DNA of 64,000 bases from Thermoguttaceae bacterium (lineage in GTDB: Bacteria > Planctomycetota > Planctomycetia > Pirellulales > Thermoguttaceae): assembly GCA_017447865.1 (NCBI GenBank), contig JAFSMO010000085.1, positions 1-64,000 of the forward strand, in the 5' to 3' direction. The translations under genes and the position numbers were made by a program. Shown in pieces: positions 1 to 8,720 of this stretch (position 1 is its first letter; each line of letters begins with the position of its first letter). The notes under the pieces were generated by a model, which saw only the letters and a list, made by a program, of their open reading frames with translations, did no database searches and had not been told where the DNA came from.

Positions 1-49
1 AGTTTACGGTGGCATGACTGCCACCGCTCGCAAAACGACTCTGGCGAGC

Positions 50-341
50 GGGGTCAGTAATGACCCCGTAAATTGTGGCGAAATTAACTTGACCGGCGCG
101 GACGCCGGCCCTCCGGATCTTTCGGGGTCAGTAATGACCCCGTAAATTGTGGCGTGATTAACTTGACCGGCGGGACGCCGGCCCTCCGGATCTTTCGGGG
201 GCAGTAATGACCCCGTAAATTGTAGCGTGATTAACTTGACCGGCGAGGACGCCGGCCCTCCGGATCTTTCGGGGGCAGTAATGACCCCGTAAATTGTGGC
301 GTGATTAACTTGACCGGCGCGGACGCCGGCCCTCCGGATCT
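50..341. repeat. Four tandem copies of a ~74-bp palindromic repeat
   Basis: Units begin at about 50, 124, 197 and 271; the second is one base shorter and the fourth is cut at its end. Each unit has a 7-bp hairpin (GGGGTCA-GTAA-TGACCCC, imperfect in units 3 and 4) and a second GC-rich hairpin (CCGGCG/CGCCGG) separated by an AT-richer spacer. The copies differ by only a few substitutions. The fourth copy supplies the stop codon and the last residues of the transporter gene on the minus strand. Positions 1-49 hold another hairpin (GGTGGCA/TGCCACC) and an inverted GCTCGC/GCGAGC pair. Confidence 0.9.
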
Positions 342-1183
342 GGTCTTTCCTGTGCGCAGATCGTCGCTCCGGCGCTTGCCGCGATGATGCAGAAGACCGC
401 GAGCCACTGCGTGAGGGAAAGGAACTCCCGAAGAAAAACCAGGCCGGAAAGCGCTCCGAAGGCGGGCTGGAGGCTTTGCAGTACGCTGAACGTTTTGGCC
501 GGCAGTTTCCTGATCGCGAGCAGATCGAGCGAGAACGGCAGCGCGCTGGAGAAGACCGCGACGCCTAAGCCGAGCCAAAGGACCTTCGCGTTCAGGTGGA
601 ACAGATCGCCGCTGAAGAGTCCAAACGGAAGGACCAGCAGCGACGCGACGCACATGCCGCACGTGACCGAGTCCGTATTTTTGAGCTTCCCCGTGATTTT
701 GCTGGTCGCCACGATGTAGAGCGCCCACATCAGGCCCGCGGTGGCGACGAACGCGATCCCGATCAGGTCCACCGTTCCGGTATGCCACGGAACGATCATC
801 AGGATGCCGAGCGCGGCGAGAAACGTCCAGAGCAGGTCGGTCTTTTGCCGGGAGGCGATCAGTGCGAGCCCGAGCGGGCCGATGAACTCGATCGTGACGC
901 CGATCCCCAGCGGGACCCTTTGGATCCCGTAGTAGAACGAAATGTTCATGGCGCCGATGGAGAAACCGTAGAAGAGGATGTACGCCCAGTCCCTGGCGGA
1001 GAATTTGAAGAGGTTGGGTCGAAACGCCAGCGCGAGCAGGAGACCAGCGATCCCGACCCTCAGCACCACGGCACCGGCCGGGCCCATCAGCGGGAAGAGG
1101 CACTTCGCGATGGAGGAGCCGCTCTGAATGCTGATCATGGAGCCGATCGCGGACAAAACGGCGGTTTTTTTGTTGAGGCGCAT
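305..1183 (-). CDS. EamA/RhtA-type inner-membrane exporter
   Basis: A hydrophobic protein of about 292 residues with roughly ten membrane segments, matching the drug/metabolite transporter superfamily and most like RhtA (threonine/homoserine efflux). Recognisable features are the N-terminal SMISIQSGSSIAK region, the GPAGAVVLRVG segment and the FIGPLGLAL stretch in the second half. I start at the ATG at 1183; the longer frame begins with TTG at 1201 and neither has a good ribosome site. The last dozen or so residues (RPDPEGRRPRRSS) are encoded by the repeat array, so the native C-terminus appears to have been replaced. The substrate is inferred from family resemblance only. Confidence 0.8.
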   Translation of the reverse strand: MRLNKKTAVLSAIGSMISIQSGSSIAKCLFPLMGPAGAVVLRVGIAGLLLALAFRPNLFKFSARDWAYILFYGFSIGAMNISFYYGIQRVPLGIGVTIEFIGPLGLALIASRQKTDLLWTFLAALGILMIVPWHTGTVDLIGIAFVATAGLMWALYIVATSKITGKLKNTDSVTCGMCVASLLVLPFGLFSGDLFHLNAKVLWLGLGVAVFSSALPFSLDLLAIRKLPAKTFSVLQSLQPAFGALSGLVFLREFLSLTQWLAVFCIIAASAGATICAQERPDPEGRRPRRSS

Positions 1184-1360
1184 GGACGGGGTGACGTTCA
1201 AGGGAGGACGGGATTTCAGAAAAGGCGTAAAACCCTTTCATTTTAGCGCGTCCCGCGTCCACGTAAAGGGGGGCGAGGGTTTTTTCGGGAAATATTCTCT
1301 TTTTTTCTCTTTTTCCGGGGCGGCGGGTTGAAAATTTTTTAAATCGGAGTACTTTTATTA

Positions 1361-2257
1361 ATGCCGTGCAGATTGACCGTTCAGTTCCTTTTTGAGCCCC
1401 TTTTTCGTATGCCGCAGTTTACTCCTCCGAATGTGATTTCGTACCTTGCCGACCCGGCCGCGCTTCTGTTCCTGGGAAGCGGGGCGGAGGTCCTTTTGAC
1501 TCGTGACCCGGGCGGTCCGGAACGTTTTCCGACCGTGGCGGAGGTGGAGGCTTTTTTGCCGGAAATGGCCGGGCCGCTGCTTTTCCTCGGGACTCTTGGA
1601 GGGAAAAACTGCGTCGGCGCGCAGGTCCCCGCGTGGCCGAAAGAGCCGCTTCCGGACCGGTTTTTTACGGTTCCCGTGCGTCATGTGCTCGCGACGTTTC
1701 CGCCGGGGGAGTGCGCCGCGCTGTGCCGCTCCCGGATCCTGATCCAGTGGAAGAACGCGCACCGTTTGTGCGGAGCCTGCGGCCAGCCGCTCGCCGGGTC
1801 GCAGACCGACATGGGGTTGATCTGCGCGGCGTGCGGGGCGCGGTACTACCCGCAAATTGCGCCGGCGGTCATCGTGCTGGTGACCCGTGCCGGGGGGAAC
1901 GAAATTCTGCTCGCGCATAACCGGAAGTTCGCGGCGGGCCTCTACGGCTTGCTGGCCGGTTTCGTCGAGGCGGGGGAGAGCGCGGAAGAAGCCGTTCGGC
2001 GCGAGCTGCGTGAAGAAGTCGGCGTCGAGGTCAAGAATCTGGAGTACCAGTTCAGCCAGAGCTGGCCGTTCCCGAACTCGCTGATGCTGGGCTACCGGGC
2101 CGAGTGCGCCGGGGGTGAACCGCGTCCGGACGGCGAGGAGATCGACTCCGCGGCCTGGTTTACTCGCGAAACGCTCCCGACGATCCCCCAGCCGGGCAGC
2201 ATCGCGCGGCGCTTGCTCGACGAGTGGCTGCTGGAGGACCAACCTGCGACGAATTGA
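1361..2257 (+). CDS. nudC: NADH pyrophosphatase NudC
   Basis: A Nudix hydrolase of 298 residues that cleaves NADH to NMNH and AMP; the family also removes NAD caps from RNA. The zinc ribbon is complete (C137, C140, C155, C158), the Nudix box runs from G200 to about V222 with the REL-REE core, and the NudC signature SQSWPFPNS follows at 232-240. A second in-frame ATG at 1409 is possible because neither start has a strong ribosome site. It stands alone on the plus strand between two minus-strand genes. Cytoplasmic. The assignment rests on the zinc ribbon plus the SQxWPFPxS motif, which set NudC apart from other Nudix enzymes. Confidence 0.93.
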   Translation: MPCRLTVQFLFEPLFRMPQFTPPNVISYLADPAALLFLGSGAEVLLTRDPGGPERFPTVAEVEAFLPEMAGPLLFLGTLGGKNCVGAQVPAWPKEPLPDRFFTVPVRHVLATFPPGECAALCRSRILIQWKNAHRLCGACGQPLAGSQTDMGLICAACGARYYPQIAPAVIVLVTRAGGNEILLAHNRKFAAGLYGLLAGFVEAGESAEEAVRRELREEVGVEVKNLEYQFSQSWPFPNSLMLGYRAECAGGEPRPDGEEIDSAAWFTRETLPTIPQPGSIARRLLDEWLLEDQPATN

Positions 2258-2313
2258 ACGAAAAAGAAAAAAGTGTTCGGCTAAACGCCACGCCATTCCC
2301 GCTTTAACGTTTT

Positions 2314-2440
2314 ATTTAAACACGGATTTTCACGGATTAGGAAGATTAAAAGGATTTTCAGGAAAGACTTTCACCTTCTCCCTTCTTCTTCTTTAAAAAT
2401 CCTGTAAATCCATTTAATCCGTGAAAATCCGTGTTTAAAT
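2314..2440. repeat. Family A long-hairpin repeat, copy 1
   Basis: A 26-bp perfect inverted repeat (2314-2339 with 2415-2440) whose arm begins ATTTAAACACGGATTTTC and encloses about 75 bp of AT-rich sequence. It fills most of the gap after nudC and before the convergent PHP gene. Related copies lie at 10467-10586 and, as one arm only, at 62331. Confidence 0.9.
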
Positions 2441-2502
2441 GAGATTTTGAAGCGGAGTGCGTTCTGCGTTTCAGGCGCGGCTCGTTTCAAATCTTGATTT
2501 TT

Positions 2503-3498
2503 TTAAATCGTAAACCTGGGTGACGTGTTGCTGAAGAAAATATTCGCCCCGTGCGTGTCCAGCCCTCCGGCGGCCAAAAGGCGCTCCGCGGCCGTGGTTT
2601 CCAGAATCGTCCGGAGTTCCTCGAGATCCAGCGCCAGATTTCCCGTGTACGCCTGGTAGTACGCCTCGACGTACAGCGCGCGGCGGCCGAGCATTTTGTG
2701 AAAGAGGTGAATGTACTGCCGCATGGCCTCCGTGGCGTATTGCGGCTCGACGAGGAACCGCTTGAGCTGGATCCGCGACGGGTGCGCCATCGCCAGTGCG
2801 CCAAACCGCTGGGAATGAAGCAGCTGCGAAACCTGCGAAAGCGTGACGGACGGCGCGCCGTGAAAGTCCCGGTGCGTCGGCGGGACCGCGTCGGCAAAAG
2901 GCAGAAGAAACGCCTCAAGTCCCGGGTCCTGCGGCGTGATCCCGACCATCAGAAAATGCACGTGGCGCTTTTCCCGAAGCTCGAACTGGTAAATTTTGTG
3001 GATCCGGACCGTGATCTCCGACCCCAAAATCACCCGGAGATTCCGAAACCGCTCGGGCTCGACATGAATGAGCCGGATCGCCTCGGCGCACCCCTCGACC
3101 CGATTGTGGTCCATGATCCCGACCGTGAACGGCGCGAACGGAACCAGGGAATTCGAGTTCAGATTTTCCGCCACCCGGTCCGCGTAGGCTGCGGCCTGCT
3201 GGAGGAGCTTCGGCACGGAGAGCCGCCCGTCCGAGTACTGCGTATGAATGTGAAAATTCGCGCGGAAGCGGCACGCCGCCACGTTTTCCAGACCGTGCGA
3301 GTCCGACTCCCGCCGCCGGGATTCCGGGCGTTCCCCCGGTTTGTAAACCTCGGGGTGATGCCGGAAACCTTTGAGAATCGCACGAATTTCCGCGGGCCCC
3401 ACGATGGAACGAAGCCGTGGACTTTCCTCCGGATCCAGCCCTGCGTCAGCGAGGAGTTTCTGCCGGTAAGGCTCGTCTTGAGGAAAAGTTCGGAACAC
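2503..3498 (-). CDS. PHP-domain metal-dependent phosphoesterase-like protein
   Basis: 331 residues with metal ligands of the PHP fold in order: HIH at 83-85 with D90, DH at 130-131, E161 in GSEIT, H179/H181, AHPSR near 239 and a final GLDTHG near 318. PHP proteins hydrolyse phosphoesters (histidinol phosphate, nucleotides, polymerase proofreading), and the substrate here cannot be told. The first 75 residues fall outside the domain. The start appears to be GTG at 3498 with GAGAG shortly upstream. A hairpin followed by a T-run sits about 40 bp upstream on the same strand, so the gene probably has its own promoter. Cytoplasmic, no signal peptide. Confidence 0.75.
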   Translation of the reverse strand: MFRTFPQDEPYRQKLLADAGLDPEESPRLRSIVGPAEIRAILKGFRHHPEVYKPGERPESRRRESDSHGLENVAACRFRANFHIHTQYSDGRLSVPKLLQQAAAYADRVAENLNSNSLVPFAPFTVGIMDHNRVEGCAEAIRLIHVEPERFRNLRVILGSEITVRIHKIYQFELREKRHVHFLMVGITPQDPGLEAFLLPFADAVPPTHRDFHGAPSVTLSQVSQLLHSQRFGALAMAHPSRIQLKRFLVEPQYATEAMRQYIHLFHKMLGRRALYVEAYYQAYTGNLALDLEELRTILETTAAERLLAAGGLDTHGANIFFSNTSPRFTI

Positions 3499-3537
3499 AA
3501 TATCTCTCGATTCTGTCGTTTTTGTGGGTGAGATGAG

Positions 3538-3577
3538 GAAAAAAACCGCTTTTCTTCATCGGTAAAAGAAAAAGCGG
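3538..3577 (-). terminator. Rho-independent-type hairpin upstream of the PHP gene
   Basis: An 8-bp stem CCGCTTTT/AAAAGCGG (3546-3553 with 3570-3577) is followed on the minus strand by a run of seven Ts. It lies far from the end of the DUF1080 gene (3996) but directly before the PHP start, so it could block read-through or act as an attenuator. Confidence 0.6.
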
Positions 3578-3753
3578 AATTTAAGAAACCGGCCCGGCGC
3601 GGGATTGAAAGTTTCGTGAGGAAAAAAACGAAAGAAGGGATTTGGACCGCCCCGCCGACCGGATTGGGGCGAAATCTGGTTAAACCAGGAAAGAAAAACG
3701 CCCTGATCCAGCGTCCGCGGCGCCGAAGCACTCCGGGAACGCCCGAAGCCGCA

Positions 3754-3955
3754 ATAGGCCCCGCGGATCAGGCGGATTGGGCGGATTAAGGCGGATTGGA
3801 TTTTAAAATTTTAAATCGGTTCAGCTTTTGAGTTTTCGCGCTCCTTTTAAGTGGATCCCGATTTAAATCCTAAAAATCCGCCCAAATCCGCCTGATCCGC
3901 CCAATCCGCGGGGCCTATAGTCGCTGGACGTGGCAGCGGGCTGGGCGTGAACTTT
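3754..3955. repeat. Family B long-hairpin repeat with conserved tail, copy 1
   Basis: Inverted arms made of degenerate GGCGGATT words. The left arm begins TAGGCCCCGCGGATCAGG at 3754 and the right arm ends GCGGGGCCTATAG near 3920. Beyond the right arm is a tail (TCGCTGGACG, GCAGCGGGCTGG, GTGAACTT) that recurs beside the other B copies. With the terminator it accounts for most of the 3499-3995 gap; the remaining ~170 bp show no gene. Confidence 0.85.
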
Positions 3956-3995
3956 GAGTCGGTTTTTGACGTTTGCGGAAGCTGAGGGCTTTTTT

Positions 3996-4754
3996 CTACT
4001 GCGCCGGCTTCAGCTCGGTCAGCTTCACGTTCCGGAAAATGATCTCGTGCTGGTGGTTCTGAAACGCGATTTGGCCGCCGATCATCTTGCCGAAGCGTTT
4101 GCCGTCGTTCGTGCGGGCGTTGGAGACGAAGCAGTTCCAGAGTTTCGTGCCCGCCTGAACGTTCAGCGCGAGTTTGCCGTTGAGCCAGAACTCGATGTGG
4201 TTCCCGGCCACGAGGATCTTCCCGGTATTGAACCCGCCGTAGTTGATCGGCCCGGCCGCGTCGTAGCGGTGGAACATCTGGTAGAGGCTGGCGGTGAAGT
4301 AGCGCTGGTACGTCTCGTGGATCGGGCGGTTCATGTCGTCGATGATCTGGTACTCGTAGCCCATCGCTTTCCCGTCTTCGCCCCAGGCGTGGAAGTAAAC
4401 GCCGGAGTTTCCCGCAAACTCGACTTTGAATTCAAATTCGAGGATGAAATCCTTGTACTCGCCCTTGAGGAAAAGGTCCTTCCCGCCGCCCAGCCGGACG
4501 ATCTCGCCGTTCTGGATCTTCCATTCCGGGTTGGGATTCCCCTCGGCGTCCACCCAGTTGGCGGCCTCGGCGTCCGAGCAAAGGTCACGCGTCGGTCCCT
4601 GCGAGAACCTGGTGATGAGCCCCGGGTCCTTTTCATCGGGCACGGACCACACGCCGTCCGCAAACGTCGCGATCGGGTTCGGCGGCCAGTTCTGCTGCGC
4701 GAGCGCCGGGGAAATGAGGAGGAGGGAAAGCAGAATGGGGAAAATGTGACGCAT
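3996..4754 (-). CDS. Secreted DUF1080 / 3-keto-disaccharide hydrolase-domain protein
   Basis: 252 residues with a classic signal peptide (about 1-19, ending SPALAQ) followed by one concanavalin-like DUF1080 domain. Typical features are ENSGVYFHAW-like text (here GNSGVYFHAW), the IDD segment after YEYQI, and the HQHEIIFRNVKL-type ending shared by the family. DUF1080 domains are abundant in planctomycetes, and some members cleave 3-keto-glucosides made by Gfo/Idh/MocA-type oxidoreductases; two such oxidoreductases lie just upstream on the same strand (7257-10133), which fits a shared oxidative glycoside-cleavage route. The exact substrate is inference. Exported, periplasmic or paryphoplasm. Confidence 0.85.
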   Translation of the reverse strand: MRHIFPILLSLLLISPALAQQNWPPNPIATFADGVWSVPDEKDPGLITRFSQGPTRDLCSDAEAANWVDAEGNPNPEWKIQNGEIVRLGGGKDLFLKGEYKDFILEFEFKVEFAGNSGVYFHAWGEDGKAMGYEYQIIDDMNRPIHETYQRYFTASLYQMFHRYDAAGPINYGGFNTGKILVAGNHIEFWLNGKLALNVQAGTKLWNCFVSNARTNDGKRFGKMIGGQIAFQNHQHEIIFRNVKLTELKPAQ

Positions 4755-4834
4755 GGGAATGCTCCTTTTTAATAAATGCTGCCGGAAATGAGTCTAAAAA
4801 CCTGGTTCCTGAATCACGTGAGGGGGCGGCCAAA

Positions 4835-7039
4835 CTACAGAAAGGGCACCTTGCCCCCAATCTTTTGCCGGCCCTCGGGGGACATGTCACGATCAAGGTA
4901 CATGATCCATTTAAGGCTTTTCCATCCCAGGATGGTTTCGACACTTTTGTCTGTCAATTTCGCTTTGGGAATGGACAGGATCCGGAGAGGAATGTCCGAA
5001 ATCGCCTGCAGAAACGCATCATCGATGGCCACCATATCGTCACGGGATCCAACGAGATAAAGTTCCCGTAATTGGGGAAACCGATGAAGCAATGGAATGG
5101 ATTTTTCAGTAATTTGGGTACGATTCGCACTGAGTTTTTGAATTTTGGGGAGTCCGGCCAGAATCTCCAGCCCTTCGTCGGAAAGGTGAGGAAGTTTCAA
5201 AGAGCGAAGCGATTTCATTTGACCAACCAGGAGAAAATCCTCTCGTGACAATTTGCCAATGAAAAGATCGCTTTGATTCGAGAAATCCAATGACCGCAGC
5301 CGGGAACACTCGGACAAGGATTTCAAAAGTTCTTTCGGGAGGCCTTTTTCGGCTTCTATACAGTTAATAACCCCAAACTCCTCCAGATTTTTCAAACCGT
5401 CAAAATGGTACTGAAGCCCCGGGGAAAATTTGCAATTAAAAAAATCGAGATCCCGCAAACGGGAAAAACGCTGGATCTGATCGAGCAGTGGCTGATCAAG
5501 CTGGATTCCATTGAGCCACAGCTTGCAAACGTGCCCTTCCCGATCCGTCCAGGCGGAAAGTGAGGCGCCCTCCACCTTCGAGGAGAAAACGTAATCGTCC
5601 TCGATCTTGAGAAGCTTCAGCATCTCGTCACTTGTCGGGATTTCCAGTCCCCATTCACTTTCAGGATCAATGCGGATGATGCCGAGTTCGCAGGGGATTT
5701 CGTCATTCTTCGCACGTTCAGACTTCCCTTCCGCCCTAGGGACGCTGGAACCGTCGTCTTTAAAAGGAATCATCCATTCTCCCGCGTGTTCTTCCGCCCT
5801 GGACCCTTTCGGAGCGCAGATCGTCACGTCCGGGCACTCGTTGAACACTTCGTCTGCGATCTTTTTCACGCTTCCGGGAATGGTGACGGACGTCAACGCG
5901 CGGCACCCGTAGAACGCGCCGTATTCGATCTTCGTCACGCCTTCGGGGATCACGACGGACTTCAAGGCGCGCCGTTCCGTGAACGCCCCTTCACCGATCA
6001 CCTTTACGCCGTCCGGGATCCGGAATTCTTCAGCGTTGGTCCAGCAGGCGACCAGTTTTTTCCCGTCTTTGGTCAGCAGGCAGGCCCCCTCCTTCTTGAA
6101 ATGGGGATGGGTCGGGGAAATGTCCGGGGCGTTGACGAACGCGGCGCCTTTAATTTTCTTAACACTGTCGGGAAGGGTGACGGAGCTGAGCGACGTGCAG
6201 CCAGAAAACGCAAACCTTTCAATTTTCTTTACGCCCTCGGGGATCACGACGGACGTTAAGGACGTGCAGCCTTCAAAAGTTTCCTCCGGGATCACGGTGA
6301 CGCCTTTCGGCAGAGCGACGGAAGTCAGGGACGTGCAGCCATAGAACACGCTCTCTCCGATTTCCGTCACGCCTTCAGGGATCACGACGGACGTCAGGGA
6401 CGTGCATTCCGCGAACGCGCAATTCCCAATTTCCGTCACGCCTTTGGGGATCACGATGGACTTTAAAGACGTGCAGCCAAAGAACGTATAGAGCCGGATC
6501 ATGGTCACGCCCTCGGGGATGAGGACGGAGGTCAAGGACGCGCAGCCGCGGAACGCCTCCCTTTCGATCCCGGTCACGCCCTCGGGGATCCGGTATTCTC
6601 CGGCGGCGGCCGGGCAGGCGATCAGGGTTTTGCCGTCTTTCGTCAGCAGGGCGATCCCGTCTTTCTTAAAAAAGCGATGATCGGAGGAAAGGGTCCATTC
6701 TTTCAGGGCCGGGCAGTTGGCAAACGCCCCCCACTCAATTTCATTGAGACTTTCGGGAAGGGCGACCGTCTTGAGGGAACTGCAGCGGAGGAACGCTCCA
6801 AAGTCGATCTTCGTTACGCCTTCGGGAAGGGTGACGGAGGTCAAGGAATGGCAGTCCTTGAACGCTCCCGGTCGAATTTCGGTCGCGCCGTCCGGAACGA
6901 CGACCTCGGTTTCTTTGCCGATGAATCGGGTGATCCAGGTCCCGTTCCATTCAAAGGAGTCCCGGCTCGTCGGGTTCGAGAGCACGACCGACGAGATCAG
7001 CAAAACCAAAAAACTGAACCAGGGAATCAAACGCGGCAT
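4835..7039 (-). CDS. BspA-type leucine-rich repeat surface protein
   Basis: 734 residues. An N-terminal hydrophobic segment (about 6-22) acts as signal peptide or anchor. From about residue 50 to 400 there are tandem LRR_5 units of about 23 residues with consensus GCTSLTSVVIPEGVTEIG, interrupted twice by longer inserts of the FKKDG-LLTKDGKKLVAC type. After residue 460 the pattern changes to a different, planctomycete-like LRR section (SRLRDLDF, MKSLRSLKLP, FPQLRELYLVG). LRR_5 proteins are typical surface or secreted binding proteins of host-associated microbes. The start has a good GGAGG site. The binding partner is unknown. Confidence 0.88.
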   Translation of the reverse strand: MPRLIPWFSFLVLLISSVVLSNPTSRDSFEWNGTWITRFIGKETEVVVPDGATEIRPGAFKDCHSLTSVTLPEGVTKIDFGAFLRCSSLKTVALPESLNEIEWGAFANCPALKEWTLSSDHRFFKKDGIALLTKDGKTLIACPAAAGEYRIPEGVTGIEREAFRGCASLTSVLIPEGVTMIRLYTFFGCTSLKSIVIPKGVTEIGNCAFAECTSLTSVVIPEGVTEIGESVFYGCTSLTSVALPKGVTVIPEETFEGCTSLTSVVIPEGVKKIERFAFSGCTSLSSVTLPDSVKKIKGAAFVNAPDISPTHPHFKKEGACLLTKDGKKLVACWTNAEEFRIPDGVKVIGEGAFTERRALKSVVIPEGVTKIEYGAFYGCRALTSVTIPGSVKKIADEVFNECPDVTICAPKGSRAEEHAGEWMIPFKDDGSSVPRAEGKSERAKNDEIPCELGIIRIDPESEWGLEIPTSDEMLKLLKIEDDYVFSSKVEGASLSAWTDREGHVCKLWLNGIQLDQPLLDQIQRFSRLRDLDFFNCKFSPGLQYHFDGLKNLEEFGVINCIEAEKGLPKELLKSLSECSRLRSLDFSNQSDLFIGKLSREDFLLVGQMKSLRSLKLPHLSDEGLEILAGLPKIQKLSANRTQITEKSIPLLHRFPQLRELYLVGSRDDMVAIDDAFLQAISDIPLRILSIPKAKLTDKSVETILGWKSLKWIMYLDRDMSPEGRQKIGGKVPFL

Positions 7040-7091
7040 GGGTCGGGGCCTCCGTAAACTAAGAATTAAAGTGTTTTGGCTACGCCGAAAT

Positions 7092-7250
7092 GAAGTTTTC
7101 AGTTTCCAGTTTTCAGTTTGAAGTAGTCAGTAGTCAGCGTTTCGGCTGCGCCGAAATATGGTTTTCCGTTCCTCAACGACCAACTGAAAACTGGGAACTG
7201 AAAACTGAAAACTCTTTTCTGCCGAAAGCAGAACGCTGACTACTGACTAT
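7092..7250. repeat. Interleaved double inverted repeat (family F)
   Basis: Two word sets occur as F1 (AGTTTTCAGTTTCCAGTTTT, ~7095-7118), F2 (TAGTCAGTAGTCAGCGTTTC, ~7123-7143), then F1 inverted (~7192-7213) and F2 inverted (~7221-7250). Because the order is F1-F2-F1'-F2', the two pairings cross. It fills the 217-bp gap upstream of the LRR gene and downstream of the oxidoreductase gene. Confidence 0.8.
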
Positions 7251-7256
7251 TTCAAC

Positions 7257-8720
7257 TCACCCCACGTTGATCCAGGAATCGACGTTTTCAAACGTCCAGG
7301 GCTCACGCTGGGGACGGTCCACGAGGAAGCTCTGATTCGCGATTTCGGCGTTCTCGCCGGTGAATTTCTGATTCTCGGCGTCCCACTCGATGGACGGGAA
7401 GTCGTTCAGCATCATGATGTTCGCGGCCAGGGCGGTCACGTCCGTGTTGAAGCCGAGCCAGGCAGGGTAGTACGTTTCGGTCTGGCCCGTCTTGACGCAA
7501 TGAGAAAAGTGGACGTGCTCGCCGCCCTTCACCCCTTGCAGGCCTTTGCCGGGTTTGCGGCTCACCATGCAGTACTCCAGCCCGCGCCCAACGTCCAGGT
7601 CGTTCGGTCCGGGCGTCCAGCTCAGGATGCTCTCGCTGCTGGCGGTCAGCGTACTGTCGTACGGGGACGGGCCTTTCGCGAGGACCCACCCTTCATCCCC
7701 TTCGAATTTGATCCCCGGATTGTCGCTCCAGACGTGCATCGTCACGCCGTTGCGGAATTCCGCGAGAAAATCGTAGCCGGCCGTCGTGGTCCACGGAACG
7801 TCCGCGGGCGGGAAATTCTCCAGACCTCTTTCACGGCCCGGGAATTCGTAGCGGGTCTGCGGATTTTCGGTGATGGCTGTCAGACGCACCGGGGGCGTGC
7901 GGTCCGAGTCGTTCGCCCAGTACGCCCAGTTCACGTAGTGCGCCGCCCAGTCGGGGAGCGTCCCGCCGCTGTACGCGAAGTGGTTGCGCCAGCTCACGTG
8001 AACCCGGGCCGGTATGTACGGCAAAAGCGGCGCGGGACCGGTCCAAAGTTCGTAGTCGAGCGTCTCGGGGATCGGGCGCACCTCGAAATCCTGGCTCCCC
8101 CGCTTGCGGTTTCCAAAGGGAAGCAGGACCTTGATGTTCTTCAGGTTCCCGATGATTTTGTTCCGGCAGATGTTCACCAGCTGCTGATTCGTATCGACCG
8201 TGCGGATCTGCGAGGCGGTGAGGAAGACCTTCCCGGTCTCTTTCTGGACCTGCATCAGCCGCTGGCCCTCGCGGAGCGTCAGGACGGGTTTCTCGGCGAT
8301 GACGTGCTTGCCGGCCTTCATGGCGAAGACGCTCATGAGCACGTGCCAGTGGTCAGGCGTGATGACGTCCACCGCGTCCACGTCCTTCCGGTTCACCACG
8401 TCCCGGAAATCACGGTACGCCGCGACTTTGTACTCCTGGCCGGTCAGTTTGGCGTAAAAAGCGTTGACCTGATTTTCCGCTTTGGCGAGATGTTCCGCGT
8501 CCGGGTCGCAGACCGCGACGATTTGCTGCTCCCGGTTGGCGAGCATCAGGGGAATGTTCCAGGTGGTCGAGTGCAGCCCGCAGCCCAGCACGCCCATCGT
8601 GACGCGCTCGTTTGCCGGGACGCTGCCATCCAGCCCCAACGAAGATGATCGGATCAAAGCCGGTACGGAAAGGGAGGCGGCGGAAAGTTTGAGAAATTGA
8701 CGGCGGGTGAGGTGGGTCAT
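7257..8720 (-). CDS. Secreted Gfo/Idh/MocA-family oxidoreductase (Tat signal)
   Basis: 487 residues. The N-terminus carries a twin-arginine export signal (TRRQFLKLSAAS), consistent with export of a folded, cofactor-loaded enzyme. The Rossmann segment GVLGCGLHST follows, then HVIAEKP, the conserved EKP motif of the family, near 135-145. The C-terminal half is the usual alpha/beta domain; WAAHYVNWAYWA resembles the WGSH-type stretch seen in planctomycete members. Such proteins oxidise sugars or polyols with bound NAD(P). The next minus-strand gene upstream (8853-10133) is a second member, suggesting a two-enzyme module. The substrate cannot be read from sequence. Confidence 0.88.
   Translation of the reverse strand: MTHLTRRQFLKLSAASLSVPALIRSSSLGLDGSVPANERVTMGVLGCGLHSTTWNIPLMLANREQQIVAVCDPDAEHLAKAENQVNAFYAKLTGQEYKVAAYRDFRDVVNRKDVDAVDVITPDHWHVLMSVFAMKAGKHVIAEKPVLTLREGQRLMQVQKETGKVFLTASQIRTVDTNQQLVNICRNKIIGNLKNIKVLLPFGNRKRGSQDFEVRPIPETLDYELWTGPAPLLPYIPARVHVSWRNHFAYSGGTLPDWAAHYVNWAYWANDSDRTPPVRLTAITENPQTRYEFPGRERGLENFPPADVPWTTTAGYDFLAEFRNGVTMHVWSDNPGIKFEGDEGWVLAKGPSPYDSTLTASSESILSWTPGPNDLDVGRGLEYCMVSRKPGKGLQGVKGGEHVHFSHCVKTGQTETYYPAWLGFNTDVTALAANIMMLNDFPSIEWDAENQKFTGENAEIANQSFLVDRPQREPWTFENVDSWINVG

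Noticed and set aside
50..341. Tandem array considered as CRISPR or an integron attachment cluster
   Set aside because: Units are contiguous with no variable spacers, and no integrase or cassette genes are present.
596..1246. Long plus-strand ORF opposite the transporter gene
   Set aside because: Rich in Arg, Glu, Asp and Gly with no family features. It is the antisense shadow of a well-supported membrane protein in GC-rich DNA.
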